Assembly: GCA_026390575.1 (NCBI GenBank)
Contig: JAPLFR010000009.1
Span: forward strand, 340,379-404,378
Length of the DNA: 64,000 bases
Source of the DNA: Ignavibacteriales bacterium
GTDB taxonomy: Bacteria; Bacteroidota; Ignavibacteria; UBA10030
Direction of reading: 5' to 3'
Shown here: positions 24,922 to 34,579 of the stretch, piece after piece
Numbering within the stretch: position 1 is the first letter of the stretch
Layout of the letters: the number at the start of each line of letters is the position of its first letter
Notes under the pieces: model-generated
What the model saw: the letters and a program-made list of their open reading frames with translations, nothing else
Told to the model about the DNA's origin: nothing
The model's database searches: none
Position numbers and translations under genes: made by a program

Positions 24922-25227
24922 TACCTCTCCGATCGCTGTAAGCGGTCGGAGAGGTTAAATCTTGAGAATTGTAATCGCTGTAAGCGGTCGGAGAGGTTAA
25001 ATCTTGAGAATTGTAATTGCTGTAAGCGGTCGGAGAGGTTAAATCTTGAGAATGGTAATCGCTGTAAGCGGGCGGAGAGGCTAAATTTTGAGAATTGTAA
25101 TCGCTGTAAGCGGTAGAAGAGGTAAAACATTGAGAAGTATATTTGCGGCTTTTGTGTTCGTGAGTGAAACTCACTCACAACTTGGAGGGTTGAACCTCTC
25201 CGATCTCTAAAAGAGGTCGGAGAGGTA
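24922..25227. repeat. Five tandem 42-bp units framed by two large hairpins
   Basis: Units of 42 bases begin at 24934, 24976, 25018, 25060 and 25102. Each has CGCTGTAAGCGGTCGGAGAG followed by a spacer like TTAAATCTTGAGAATTGTAAT. The first unit is the right arm of a 15-bp hairpin: ACCTCTCCGATCGCT, loop GTA, then the facing arm, with one mismatch. The same type of hairpin, ACCTCTCCGATCTCT with loop AAA, closes the array at 25193-25227. A GTGAGTG/CACTCAC hairpin lies at about 25159-25178. Because 42 is divisible by 3, several frames stay open, but no gene is credible. Confidence 0.85.
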
Positions 25228-25240
25228 TCAATTACTGTTT

Positions 25241-26359
25241 TTATTGTACCGCGAGGACTCGTTCGTAGTACTGTTCATACTGGCTGATAATTTTTGAAGA
25301 TTCAAATTCAATTGCGCGCTTGCGCGCCGCTTCTGCAAAAAGTTTATGTTTGGATGAATTCGTGAGCAAGTCAATTGCGTAGCGGGCCATTCGGTCGATG
25401 TCGCCAAATTCAGCAATAAATCCTGTCTGTCCATGCACTTGAAGTTCAGGCAGTCCGCCGACACTTGAGGAAATGACGGGCACTTCACACGCCATCGCTT
25501 CGAGTGCTGAAAGTCCAAAACTTTCCGATTGACTTGGCATCAAGAAAAGATCAGCAGTAGAAAGAATTGGCACCAGCTCGACTTGCTTCCCGAGGAAGCG
25601 AACTTTTTCTTGAATGCCAAATTCACGGCACAACATTTCACATTGTGAACGGTCTGGACCATCGCCAATGAGAATAAGGACGCTTGGTATCTTTTTCTGC
25701 ACTTCATTAAAAATTCGAATCACATCTGTGACGCGTTTCACCGGACGGAAGTTTGAAGTATGTGCTAAAATCTTTTGACCCTTTGACGCGCACTTCAAAC
25801 CAAATGTGTCCGATGGTTGTCGTTTGTATTTTGTTGTATCGATAAAATTCGGAATTACTTCGATCTCTTTATCTATTCCATAATTTGTCTGAGTCTTTTC
25901 TTTGAGGAAGCGGGATACAGCCGTCACGCCATCACTCTGCTCGATACTAAATTTCATGATCGGCAGAAAACTGGGTTCCAGTCCAACAAGCGTGATGTCT
26001 GTACCGTGAAGCGTTGTGACGATCTTGATATGGTCTCCCATGATCTGCTTTGCCAAGTATGCGCTCGTCGCGTGCGGGATTGCATAATGACAATGAAGAA
26101 GATCAAGTTTCTCATAACGTGATACTTCTACCATTTTACTGGCGAGGGCAAGTGTGTAAAGCGGAAAGTCGAAGAGCGGATAATTCGACATCTCTACTTC
26201 GTGATAGACAATGTTGTCCTGAAATCCGCTCAACCGCATCGGCATAGCGTAGCTGATAAAATGGATAGAATGTCCGCGATTGGCAAGCGCTTTACCAAGT
26301 TCGGTTGCGACAACGCCACTGCCGCCGTATGTGGGATAGCATGTTATACCGATTCTCAT
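25241..26359 (-). CDS. bshA: N-acetyl-alpha-D-glucosaminyl L-malate synthase (bacillithiol synthesis)
   Basis: The product has 372 residues, a GT4 glycosyltransferase. The N-terminus IGITCYPTYGGSGVVATELG and LLHCHYAIPHATSAYLAK are characteristic of BshA. The UDP-binding region includes IPNFIDTTKY and PSQSESFGLSALEAMACEVP, with the retaining-enzyme E-x7-E. It joins GlcNAc from UDP-GlcNAc to L-malate, the first step to bacillithiol. bshB and bshC are not in the window. It starts at ATG 26359 and ends close to the hairpin array. Confidence 0.93.
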   Translation of the reverse strand: MRIGITCYPTYGGSGVVATELGKALANRGHSIHFISYAMPMRLSGFQDNIVYHEVEMSNYPLFDFPLYTLALASKMVEVSRYEKLDLLHCHYAIPHATSAYLAKQIMGDHIKIVTTLHGTDITLVGLEPSFLPIMKFSIEQSDGVTAVSRFLKEKTQTNYGIDKEIEVIPNFIDTTKYKRQPSDTFGLKCASKGQKILAHTSNFRPVKRVTDVIRIFNEVQKKIPSVLILIGDGPDRSQCEMLCREFGIQEKVRFLGKQVELVPILSTADLFLMPSQSESFGLSALEAMACEVPVISSSVGGLPELQVHGQTGFIAEFGDIDRMARYAIDLLTNSSKHKLFAEAARKRAIEFESSKIISQYEQYYERVLAVQ

Positions 26360-26446
26360 TGCGTCCTCTTTAATTGCAAAAAGGTATATAGAAATCGTAT
26401 AATATTCAAACGAAGTCGGACTAAGAATGGAAGCCCTGCTTTGCGT

Positions 26447-27286
26447 TTAAAAATCCTGTCTCGAGAAATACCAGATCGAAAGGAAATAGAGGAGGCACGT
26501 TGAGAAGAAGGAATAGACGAACGGCATAATAGTAAAATCCGGTGCATTGGAAATATAGGGAAGTTTGCCAATGACACGAGTAGAATTTTCGAGCATGGCG
26601 TTCAGCTGCGGAGTGAGATAATAAAGCGCGTCCAGTAAACGGTGGTATACAACATTGTCCCAGAGTATGTATAATCCATTTTCCCTCACCTCAAGTCCCC
26701 ACGAAATGATAGAAAAAATAAATGCCAGCATAATTGAGAAGCTGGCGCTTCTGGTTATCAATCCAACGATGGTCACGACGGAGAAGAAACATACAAACGC
26801 ATAAACGACATATAGAGTTGAAGAAAGAAATCCCCAATGCCACACTCCAACTTTCAAACCAAAGACAAGCCAAACGCCGAGAAAGAAATAAATAAGATTA
26901 ATGACAATTCCGGAGACTGCGCCCAATGCGCGGGCCATGAGCAATTCAGCTCGTGTAAGGGGTTTGCTGAGGAAGAGATCGATCATTCCTTTCTCGAGCA
27001 TTGATGGAATCAGTCCTGCGACACCGAACATACCAAGAAGAATGATCCAAAAGATAGATAATGAATGCAGTTGAATAAGAAGAAATTCGATAACATTCAA
27101 TCCTGGTTGAGATAAGCGCGCAAGCGGCTGACCAAACAGAGTCACCATATCCGGTTCATTGAGAGGATGGCTAACTCCAAGAGTGAGAAGTAATAAAATA
27201 ATTGATGCGACAATGAAATAGAAAATGAGCGTTCCCCTGCGCATTGCTTCTTCCACTGTGAACCGAAACATGCCCCAAAACCTCAT
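26447..27286 (-). CDS. ABC transporter permease (ABC-2 type)
   Basis: The product has 279 residues with six hydrophobic segments. EKGMIDLFLSKPLTRAELLMARALGA after the second segment is the loop motif of ABC-2 permeases, which contacts the ATPase. It shares four bases with the end of the ATP-binding gene upstream, so the two are translated together as one exporter. The substrate is unknown; such pairs often export drugs, lipids or polysaccharide parts, or serve gliding systems (family knowledge). It ends 87 bases before bshA. Confidence 0.85.
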   Translation of the reverse strand: MRFWGMFRFTVEEAMRRGTLIFYFIVASIILLLLTLGVSHPLNEPDMVTLFGQPLARLSQPGLNVIEFLLIQLHSLSIFWIILLGMFGVAGLIPSMLEKGMIDLFLSKPLTRAELLMARALGAVSGIVINLIYFFLGVWLVFGLKVGVWHWGFLSSTLYVVYAFVCFFSVVTIVGLITRSASFSIMLAFIFSIISWGLEVRENGLYILWDNVVYHRLLDALYYLTPQLNAMLENSTRVIGKLPYISNAPDFTIMPFVYSFFSTCLLYFLSIWYFSRQDF

Positions 27287-28218
27287 TGTTCGTTTTCTCC
27301 TTTCATGATCTGAATGAAGTAATCCTCTAATGATGTTTTTTGTTGAGCCATACCTTCAATTCCGACACTACCTTCACGGAGGATATCGATGATCGTATTA
27401 AGCTCAGACTTGTCATGCAGGGAAACGATTAAATTTGTGTCATTATATTCGATAGGGAGAATCGTTTGCTGTAATCGTTCATGTATCTCTTTGGTTATAG
27501 GAGAAGACAACTGAATGACATACGCGAGTTTCTGTGTTGTGAGTTCTGCAATCGTCCCGGTGCGCACTACTTTTCCTTTATTCAGAATCGCCACACGATC
27601 GCAGATCATTTCCACTTCAGAAAGAAGGTGCGAGTTTAAGAAAATGGTTGTGCCTTGCGCTTTCAAACTTAAAAGTAAGTCGCGAATTTCTTTCCGTCCA
27701 AGAGGGTCTACGCCATCTGTGGGTTCATCCAAAAATAATATTTTCGGGTCGTTGATCAGAGCTTGTGCAAGTCCGAGCCGCTGCAGCATTCCTTTGGAAA
27801 ACTTTTTTGTCTTGACCTTCGTCCAGTCTTTCAATCCGACTGTTTCGAGGAGTGACCGTGCTTTTTCTTTCAAGGTCGATTCCGGCAAACCATTTAATCT
27901 TCCAAAAAATATCAGTGTATTTTCCGCTGTGAGAAATCCTGGATAACGATGATTTTCAGGTAAATAGCCGCAATACTCTTTCAATGCCCGTTGTCCTAAA
28001 GGATATCCAAGGACGGTTGCTGTACCAGATGTTGGGTGAACGATGGAAAGAATAAGTTTGACGAATGTGGTCTTTCCTGCTCCATTTGGACCAAGCAATC
28101 CAAATATTTCACCTTGTTCAACGGAAAGGGAAACTTTTTCGAGTGCAGGAATGTTCTTTCTTTTGAATGCGCCGGAGCGATAATGCTTCGTGAGATCAAG
28201 TGTTTGTAGTGCTTCCAT
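27283..28218 (-). CDS. ABC transporter ATP-binding protein
   Basis: The product has 311 residues. Walker A GPNGAGKTT is near residue 43-51, the ABC signature FSKGMLQRLGLAQAL near 138-152, Walker B ILFLDEPTDGVDPLGR next, and the switch His in NSHLLSEVE. The C-terminal 80 residues are a DUF4162-like extension seen in ABC-2 exporters of the DrrA/CcmA kind. It powers the permease encoded immediately downstream. The promoter should lie in 28219-28367, shared with the divergent Rrf2 gene. Confidence 0.92.
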   Translation of the reverse strand: MEALQTLDLTKHYRSGAFKRKNIPALEKVSLSVEQGEIFGLLGPNGAGKTTFVKLILSIVHPTSGTATVLGYPLGQRALKEYCGYLPENHRYPGFLTAENTLIFFGRLNGLPESTLKEKARSLLETVGLKDWTKVKTKKFSKGMLQRLGLAQALINDPKILFLDEPTDGVDPLGRKEIRDLLLSLKAQGTTIFLNSHLLSEVEMICDRVAILNKGKVVRTGTIAELTTQKLAYVIQLSSPITKEIHERLQQTILPIEYNDTNLIVSLHDKSELNTIIDILREGSVGIEGMAQQKTSLEDYFIQIMKGENEQ

Positions 28219-28321
28219 ATACTTTGTAAGATAAAAAAAAATGTGACCTCTTCAAAGATTTGAAAAGAGGTTTATATCAGTACTTGATTTAGTAGAAAAA
28301 GAGAGAGATATTTAAATAGAA

Positions 28322-28348
28322 AGAGTCATAAAAAGACTCTAATTTTTT
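28322..28348 (+). terminator. Terminator-like hairpin in the leader of the Rrf2 gene
   Basis: AGAGTC (28322-28327) and GACTCT (28335-28340) form a 6-bp stem followed by AATTTTTT. It is 32 bases upstream of the Rrf2 start and points the same way, so it could be an attenuator in the leader or a stray terminator between divergent units. Confidence 0.45.
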
Positions 28349-28379
28349 GGAGTAATGTAAGACCGGAATGGTCGTATTT

Positions 28380-28784
28380 ATGCTTCAACTTTCAAAAAAA
28401 GTGGAATATGGTTTGATGGCTCTTCGGCACATGGCAATGAATCCACGAGGACAAGTATTCACTGCGAAAGAAATTGCCGCGAAGTACGATATTCCGTATG
28501 AATTGCTAGCGAAGGTTTTGCAGAAACTCACAAGAGCAGGGCTTGTCGTTTCAACCCAAGGAATGCATGGCGGTTATTCACTTGCAAAACAACCGAATGA
28601 ATTACATATCTCGAACATCATCAGTGTCATTGAAGATGAAAAACCGACGATTGCTGAATGCTATGCCGAAGGCGGAGAAGATTGCTCTATCTTTCAAGCA
28701 TGTACGATTCGTAAACCTCTCGGGAAAATGCAGCACAATCTGAATTTGCTTCTCGAGAACACAACACTGGAGCAAATTGTGTAA
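28380..28784 (+). CDS. Rrf2-family Fe-S-sensing regulator of the suf operon
   Basis: The product has 134 residues. The winged helix starts [15 protein letters not shown], and [19 protein letters not shown] is the recognition region. Cys94, Cys102 and Cys108 ([15 protein letters not shown]) are placed like the cluster ligands of IscR/SufR. It should bind an Fe-S cluster and repress or activate the operon that follows, tuning cluster assembly to supply. The sufB start is 24 bases downstream. An ATG at 28368 would add four residues. Confidence 0.88.
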   Translation: MLQLSKKVEYGLMALRHMAMNPRGQVFTAKEIAAKYDIPYELLAKVLQKLTRAGLVVSTQGMHGGYSLAKQPNELHISNIISVIEDEKPTIAECYAEGGEDCSIFQACTIRKPLGKMQHNLNLLLENTTLEQIV

Positions 28785-28807
28785 CCGGTTACCAGATTGA
28801 GAAATTT

Positions 28808-30253
28808 ATGAACAATGAAACAAATACTATAGAAGAATTTGCTGCTCAAGAATACAAGTATGGCTTTATAACTGATATTGAAGCCGATTCCGCACCTCCT
28901 GGTTTGAACGAGGACATCATCCGTTTGATTTCTACAAAAAAGCAGGAGCCGGTTTGGCTGCTTGAATGGCGGCTGAAAGCGTTCCGGCATTGGCAAACGA
29001 TGGAAGAACCGCATTGGCAGAATATTAAGTATCCTCCAATCGATTATCAGGCAATTGTCTATTATTCAGCGCCGAAACAAAATTCGCTGCTTAAAGATTT
29101 ATCAGAAGTTGATCCTGAATTATTGAAGACATACGATAAACTTGGTATTCCCCTTCGTGAGCAAGAGTGGCTCGCAGGTGTTGCGGTCGATGCTGTTTTC
29201 GATAGTGTTTCGGTGGCAACCACATTTAAAGAAAAGCTGAAAGAGCTGGGAATAATATTCGGTTCTTTTTCAGAAGCAGTTCGCGAACATCCTGATTTAG
29301 TAAAGAAGTATCTTGGTTCTGTTGTACCTGCGAATGATAATTATTTCGCCGCATTGAATTCGGCAGTATTCAGTGATGGTTCGTTCTGCTTCATCCCCAA
29401 AGGCGTCCGGTGTCCGATGGAGTTATCAACGTACTTCCGTATTAATGCCGCATCGACAGGACAATTTGAGCGAACGCTCATTGTGGCGGAAGAAGGCGCT
29501 CAGGTGAGTTATTTAGAAGGATGCACAGCGCCCATGCGGGATAAAAATCAACTGCATGCGGCGGTGGTAGAATTGGTTGCGTTAGATAATGCGAAGATCA
29601 AATATTCGACCGTGCAGAATTGGTACCCCGGTGATAAAGAAGGGCGCGGAGGTATTTACAACTTTGTCACGAAACGCGGTAAATGTGCAGGCGTGAATTC
29701 AAAAATTTCATGGACACAAGTAGAAACCGGTTCAGCGATCACGTGGAAGTATCCGAGTGTGCTTCTGATAGGCGACAATTCAGTAGGAGAATTTTATTCT
29801 GTTGCGGTTGTCAATAATTACCAGCAAGCAGATACAGGAACGAAGATGATTCACATCGGGAAGAATACGAAGAGTACGATCGTTTCAAAAGGAATTTCTG
29901 CAGGACACGGACAGAATTCCTATCGCGGATTAGTAGAAATGAAAAAGGGCGCAATGAACGCGCGTAACTTTTCGCAATGCGATTCTCTGCTCTTGGGTGA
30001 CAAATGCGGTGCCCATACGTTTCCATATATTGAAGTGAAAAATACATCCGCAAAAGCCGAGCACGAGGCAACGACATCAAAAATTGGCGACGATCAAATA
30101 TTCTATTGTAAACAGCGCGGACTTTCTGCAGAAGATGCTGTGAATCTGATCGTCAATGGTTTTTGTAAAGAAGTATTTCGTGAATTGCCTATGGAGTTTG
30201 CGGTGGAAGCGCAGAAACTGCTTGGTGTGAGTTTGGAAGGAAGCGTTGGATAA
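28808..30253 (+). CDS. sufB: SUF scaffold subunit SufB
   Basis: The product has 481 residues, full length. [32 protein letters not shown] and [18 protein letters not shown] are SufB hallmarks; the Cys in EGCTAP accepts sulfur. [23 protein letters not shown] and [19 protein letters not shown] follow, and the C-terminal [13 protein letters not shown] docks SufC. The beta-helix protein forms SufBC2D with the next two gene products and builds a nascent Fe-S cluster. It is the first structural gene of the operon. Confidence 0.97.
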   Translation: MNNETNTIEEFAAQEYKYGFITDIEADSAPPGLNEDIIRLISTKKQEPVWLLEWRLKAFRHWQTMEEPHWQNIKYPPIDYQAIVYYSAPKQNSLLKDLSEVDPELLKTYDKLGIPLREQEWLAGVAVDAVFDSVSVATTFKEKLKELGIIFGSFSEAVREHPDLVKKYLGSVVPANDNYFAALNSAVFSDGSFCFIPKGVRCPMELSTYFRINAASTGQFERTLIVAEEGAQVSYLEGCTAPMRDKNQLHAAVVELVALDNAKIKYSTVQNWYPGDKEGRGGIYNFVTKRGKCAGVNSKISWTQVETGSAITWKYPSVLLIGDNSVGEFYSVAVVNNYQQADTGTKMIHIGKNTKSTIVSKGISAGHGQNSYRGLVEMKKGAMNARNFSQCDSLLLGDKCGAHTFPYIEVKNTSAKAEHEATTSKIGDDQIFYCKQRGLSAEDAVNLIVNGFCKEVFRELPMEFAVEAQKLLGVSLEGSVG

Positions 30254-30314
30254 CAAATCAAAAATAAAAATGCAAAATGAAAAAGTAAAAAGTTAGAAGA
30301 AGGAAAATTATAAA

Positions 30315-31079
30315 ATGCAGTTACTTGAAATTAAGAATTTGCATGCGAGTGTGAATGGAAATGAAATCCTGCGCGGGATCAATTTGACGGTGAATGCTGG
30401 AGAAGTTCATGCAATTATGGGGCCGAACGGTTCGGGAAAGAGTACGCTTGCCGGAGTGCTTGCAGGGCGTGAAGCATATAACGTGACCGATGGTCAGGTG
30501 TTGTATAAAGGAATTAATTTATTGGAAATGATTCCCGAAGAACGCGCGCGCGAAGGATTGTTTCTTGCCTTTCAATATCCGGTGGAAATTCCAGGCGTGA
30601 ATAATTCCTATTTTCTCAAGGAAGCGCTCAACGCTATTCGCAAGCATAAAGGACTAGAACAACTTGATGCGATTGATTTTTTGACGCTCATCAAACAGAA
30701 AGTTAAAATAGTGGAGATGGACGAAAGTTTTTTGAACCGTCCTGTAAATGAGGGATTCTCCGGCGGCGAAAAGAAACGCAACGAAATATTCCATATGGCA
30801 GTGCTCGAACCGATATTATCAATACTCGATGAAACAGATTCCGGCCTCGACATCGACGCGCTCAGAACTGTTTCGGAAGGTGTGAACAAACTTCGATCGC
30901 ATGAAAATGCGACAATTGTCGTGACGCATTATCAACGGCTGCTCAATTATATTATTCCGGATGTAGTTCATGTCATGAAGGATGGAAGATTCGTCAAATC
31001 CGGTGGTAAGGAACTTGCACTGGAACTTGAAGACCGCGGGTACGATTGGATCCACGAAGAGGCCGGACAGATAGCCTAA
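30315..31079 (+). CDS. sufC: SUF ATPase SufC
   Basis: The product has 254 residues. Walker [10 protein letters not shown], the signature [11 protein letters not shown] and Walker [18 protein letters not shown] are intact; Glu-Thr after Asp is usual in Suf[14 protein letters not shown] is the segment that contacts SufB and SufD. ATP binding makes the dimer clamp and opens the SufB-SufD interface for iron entry. It lies 61 bases after sufB and 18 before sufD. Confidence 0.97.
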   Translation: MQLLEIKNLHASVNGNEILRGINLTVNAGEVHAIMGPNGSGKSTLAGVLAGREAYNVTDGQVLYKGINLLEMIPEERAREGLFLAFQYPVEIPGVNNSYFLKEALNAIRKHKGLEQLDAIDFLTLIKQKVKIVEMDESFLNRPVNEGFSGGEKKRNEIFHMAVLEPILSILDETDSGLDIDALRTVSEGVNKLRSHENATIVVTHYQRLLNYIIPDVVHVMKDGRFVKSGGKELALELEDRGYDWIHEEAGQIA

Positions 31080-31097
31080 ACGAAGAATAGAAAAAAA

Positions 31098-32432
31098 ATG
31101 CAGCCGATCAATCAAAATATTAAATGGTATCAATCAAAGTTTGAAGCATTTGAGCGGAGTTTGAACGGTGAGAAGTCGACGTCAGTGCATGCAATGCGAC
31201 GCGATGCGATGCACAGGTTCATGGAACTCGGCTTCCCCACAACACGGCAAGAGGAGTGGCGCTTCACCAACATTGTACCTCTCACGAAAATAGAATTCCA
31301 GCCCATCCTTCATTATGAATTGAATGGAGTAACGAAAAACGACATTCAACCTTATGTATTGGAGAGCGCACTGCATGTGGTGTTTCTTGATGGAATGTTC
31401 TCACCGGAGTTGTCAGATAGTGTTTCGTTTCCAGCAGGAATAACGGTTGGAAGTCTGGCAGAAATGTTGAAGAAATACCCGGACACAATTCAGTCGACCA
31501 TGAATACTAAGGTGATAGGCGAGGAGAATGCATTCACAACGCTCAATACAGCTTTTTTATGGGATGGTGCTTTTATTTCGGTGCCTCGCGGAGCTGTTCT
31601 GGAATATCCGATTCAGCTTCTTTTTGTCGCAACCAATCGCGAGGAAGTTTTTGCCGCTCAGCCCAGAAATCTTATCATCGCAGGAATCGATAGTCAATTC
31701 AAAATTGTCGAGACGTTTGTTGGTCTTGCCCAAAACACATATCTGACGAACACACTGACAGAAATAGCGCTTGGTGTTCATTCGATTGTCGAGCATGATA
31801 AATTGCAAGCAGAAAGCATCAACGCGTACCATGTTGGAACGACACATGTGCAGATGAGCGCGGCAAGCCGTTATACGTCGAACGTGATCTCGCTGGGCGG
31901 TTCAATTGTTCGGAACAATATTACTGCTCGTTTTAGTGCTGAAGGTGCTGAGTGCGTACTCAACGGATTATCGCTCAGCAGAGGCACGCAGATCGTTGAT
32001 AACCATACAGTCATCGATCATGCAGTGCCGCATTGCAGCAGTCATGAATTGTACAAGTCGATTCTGGATGGTTCGTCGAAAGGCGTTTTCAACGGGAAAG
32101 TATTTGTCAGACAAGACGCGCAGAAGACCGACGCGAAACAAACGAATAAAACACTGCTCTTGTCCGACGATGCGACGATGAACACGAAACCGCAATTGGA
32201 AATATTTGCGGATGATGTGAAGTGCACACACGGCGCGACCATCGGACAGTTGGATGATGAACAAATATTCTATTTGCGTTCGCGCGGTATCGATCTTGAT
32301 GCGGCGCGTGACATTCTAACCTCTGCGTTTGCAAGTGATGTGATCAACCGGATAACGATTGAACCATTGCGCCAGCAAGCAGAACGGACGATTCATGATC
32401 GACTAAGTAAGAATCATATATCAAACTCATGA
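31098..32432 (+). CDS. sufD: SUF subunit SufD
   Basis: The product has 444 residues. The N-terminus has FPTTRQEEWRFTNI, typical for SufD. The beta-helix core contains YTSNVISLGGSIVRNNITARFSAEGAE, and NGKVFVRQDAQKTDAKQTNKTLLLSD carries the conserved His-lacking strand. CTHGATIGQLDDEQIFYLRSRGI near the C-terminus is conserved and contributes the ligand His. It pairs with SufB on the SufC dimer. The stop overlaps the sufS start by four bases (ATGA). Confidence 0.95.
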   Translation: MQPINQNIKWYQSKFEAFERSLNGEKSTSVHAMRRDAMHRFMELGFPTTRQEEWRFTNIVPLTKIEFQPILHYELNGVTKNDIQPYVLESALHVVFLDGMFSPELSDSVSFPAGITVGSLAEMLKKYPDTIQSTMNTKVIGEENAFTTLNTAFLWDGAFISVPRGAVLEYPIQLLFVATNREEVFAAQPRNLIIAGIDSQFKIVETFVGLAQNTYLTNTLTEIALGVHSIVEHDKLQAESINAYHVGTTHVQMSAASRYTSNVISLGGSIVRNNITARFSAEGAECVLNGLSLSRGTQIVDNHTVIDHAVPHCSSHELYKSILDGSSKGVFNGKVFVRQDAQKTDAKQTNKTLLLSDDATMNTKPQLEIFADDVKCTHGATIGQLDDEQIFYLRSRGIDLDAARDILTSAFASDVINRITIEPLRQQAERTIHDRLSKNHISNS

Positions 32433-33697
32433 ACATGAAAAATACATCAACAAGTACGAAACAGGCTGTCATAGATTTCCCGGTGGAGGAGATTCGGAGA
32501 GATTTTCCAATTTTATCCACAAGCGTTCATGGCAAGCCGTTAGTGTATCTTGATAACGCGGCATCAACTCAAAAACCTCATGTGGTGATAGATACCATCA
32601 AACGGTACTATTGTTCAGAGAATTCTAACGTACATCGCGGTGTGCATTATCTGAGTGAATTAGCAACGAAGAAATATGAGGCAGCGCGCGTAAGTGTGCG
32701 GAAATTTCTGAATGCTGAGTCGGAACGGGAAATTATTTTCGTCCGAGGTGCAACAGAGGCAATCAACCTTGTCGCGGCAACATTTGGCAGACAAAATGTT
32801 CATCCTGGCGACGAAGTGCTTATTACTGAATTGGAACATCACTCTAATATCGTTCCGTGGCAAATGCTCTGCGAAGAACAAGGAGCAAAACTTCGCATTG
32901 CGCCTATTGATGACAATGGTGAAGTTGTGTTGGAAGAATTTGCGCACTTGCTTTCGGGTAAGACCAAGATTGCTGCTATAAGCCATGTTTCCAACGCGCT
33001 TGGCACCGTCAATCCGGTGAAACAAATGATTGAGATGGCGCATCAGCACGGAGTTCCTGTGTTGGTGGATGGAGCGCAAGCCGTCCAGCACATGCGCATT
33101 GACGTACGAGATCTTGATGCAGATTTCTATGCATTTTCATCTCACAAAATTTTTGGTCCAACTGGATTAGGAATACTTTTCGGGAAAGCTCATCTCCTTG
33201 AATCTATGCCGCCCTATCAAGGCGGTGGTGATATGATCAAGTCGGTGACATTTGAAAAAACAATCTTCACCGATATCCCACATAAATATGAAGCAGGAAC
33301 GCCGCATATTGCAGGTGCAATCGGTTTGGCGGCGGCGATCGATTATATGAATTTATTTGATTGGAACGTTGTTCAGCAATACGAACAAACACTGCTCCGT
33401 TCAGCACAGGAAAGGCTCACGGCAATTCAAGGTTTGAGAATAATCGGAACGGCAAAAGAAAAAGCTGGAGTTGTGTCGTTTGTCATGGAAGGAATTCATC
33501 CTCATGATATTGGGACGATTCTCGATCAAGAAGGGATCGCAATTCGTACTGGACATCATTGTGCTCAACCGGTGATGCAGAAGTACGGCATTCCGGCGAC
33601 GGCGAGGGCATCGTTTACGTTTTACAATACTGAGGAAGAAATCAGTACTCTGATTCGAGGTATTCAGAAAGTGAAAGAGGTATTCGGGCATGTCTGA
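32429..33697 (+). CDS. sufS: Cysteine desulfurase SufS
   Basis: The product has 422 residues, a class V aminotransferase fold. The PLP lysine is Lys240 in SSHKIFGPTG, the cofactor-stacking His is in ELEHHSNIVPW, and the persulfide Cys is Cys378 in RTGHHCAQP. It removes sulfur from cysteine and passes it to SufU. The start overlaps sufD by four bases and the end overlaps sufU by eight, so the three are tightly coupled. The SufS/SufU pairing is typical of Gram-positive and some Bacteroidota lineages. Confidence 0.96.
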   Translation: MNMKNTSTSTKQAVIDFPVEEIRRDFPILSTSVHGKPLVYLDNAASTQKPHVVIDTIKRYYCSENSNVHRGVHYLSELATKKYEAARVSVRKFLNAESEREIIFVRGATEAINLVAATFGRQNVHPGDEVLITELEHHSNIVPWQMLCEEQGAKLRIAPIDDNGEVVLEEFAHLLSGKTKIAAISHVSNALGTVNPVKQMIEMAHQHGVPVLVDGAQAVQHMRIDVRDLDADFYAFSSHKIFGPTGLGILFGKAHLLESMPPYQGGGDMIKSVTFEKTIFTDIPHKYEAGTPHIAGAIGLAAAIDYMNLFDWNVVQQYEQTLLRSAQERLTAIQGLRIIGTAKEKAGVVSFVMEGIHPHDIGTILDQEGIAIRTGHHCAQPVMQKYGIPATARASFTFYNTEEEISTLIRGIQKVKEVFGHV

Positions 33698-34142
33698 TCT
33701 CAAAGCGCTCTATCAAGAAATTATTCTCGATCACAACCGGAATCCGCGCAACTTTAAAAAAATGGAAGAAGCAAGTTGTTCGGTAGATGGATACAACCCG
33801 CTCTGCGGCGATCACTACACGATTTATCTTAAGTTGGATAACGATGTCATTACAGAGATTTCTTTTCAGGGATCTGGCTGTGCGATTTCAAAAGCATCTG
33901 CTTCTGTCATGAGTACAGTGCTCAAAGGAAAAACGCGTGCAGAAGCTGAAGTATTGTTTGATCATTTTCATCATCTCGTGCGCGGTGAAAATAAAAGCGA
34001 AAAGAGTATAGAAGAGCTCGGAAAGCTGGCGGCGTTTGCCGGTGTGAGTGAGTTTCCGGCGCGGGTCAAATGCGCAATCCTTCCATGGCATACAATGAAG
34101 AACGCCCTGGAAGAAAAAAAGGAAACTGTATCGACAGAATAA
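33690..34142 (+). CDS. sufU: Zinc-dependent sulfur transferase SufU
   Basis: The product has 150 residues. Cys39 and Asp41 (PLCGD), Cys64 (GSGCAIS) and Cys128 (RVKCAIL) are the zinc and sulfur ligands. The sequence between them contains the SufU-specific insertion EVLFDHFHHLVRGENKSEKS that separates it from IscU. It accepts the persulfide from SufS and hands sulfur to SufBCD. The gene begins inside the end of sufS. Confidence 0.93.
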   Translation: MSDLKALYQEIILDHNRNPRNFKKMEEASCSVDGYNPLCGDHYTIYLKLDNDVITEISFQGSGCAISKASASVMSTVLKGKTRAEAEVLFDHFHHLVRGENKSEKSIEELGKLAAFAGVSEFPARVKCAILPWHTMKNALEEKKETVSTE

Positions 34143-34180
34143 ATGTTAAACAATATAATAAATAATATAGGATAACGGTT

Positions 34181-34567
34181 ATGAGCACACAGGAAACAGA
34201 GGTCTCAGCGCAAGAGATTACAATAACGCCGGAAGCGGCTGAACAGATTCGGAACATTCGCCGGGAAAATCAAATTCCGGATACTCATGGATTGCGGATT
34301 GGGATACAAGGCAGCGGATGCTGTGGACCCTCGTACGTGCTTGCATTTGACGATAAAGTTGAGGCAACAGACCGGGTTTTTCAAAGCGAAGGTATTCCAA
34401 TTTATGTTGATGTGGAGAATCTGGAAGGTTTATACGGAACGACGCTGGAGTATGTCGACGGCCCGCATGGGAAAGGCTTCAAATTTAATAATCCCCATCA
34501 ATCAAAATCCTGCAACTGCGATGATAATTCCAGCGAAGAAAAGTCTTGCGGCTGCGGTGATCATTAG
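34181..34567 (+). CDS. A-type Fe-S carrier (HesB/SufA/ErpA-like) with Cys-rich tail
   Basis: The product has 128 residues. ITITPEAAEQIRNI opens the A-type fold. GSGCCGPSYVLAFDD gives the first ligand Cys, with a second Cys next to it. The C-terminus is unusual: after FKFNNPHQSKSC comes CNCDDNSSEEKSCGCGDH, so the standard CGC is preceded by an additional C-N-C and an acidic linker. It should carry a 2Fe-2S or 4Fe-4S cluster from SufBCD to target proteins. It lies in the suf operon between sufU and sufT. Confidence 0.88.
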   Translation: MSTQETEVSAQEITITPEAAEQIRNIRRENQIPDTHGLRIGIQGSGCCGPSYVLAFDDKVEATDRVFQSEGIPIYVDVENLEGLYGTTLEYVDGPHGKGFKFNNPHQSKSCNCDDNSSEEKSCGCGDH

Positions 34568-34579
34568 CCGGGTATTGCG

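Noticed and set aside
24934..25143. CRISPR array
   Set aside because: The spacers between the repeated parts are themselves the same, the period is a plain 42-base tandem, and no cas genes are near.
24816..25178. Repeat proteins with 14-residue units on the minus strand
   Set aside because: The DNA unit is 42 bases, so several frames stay open together. No start signal or family supports any of them.
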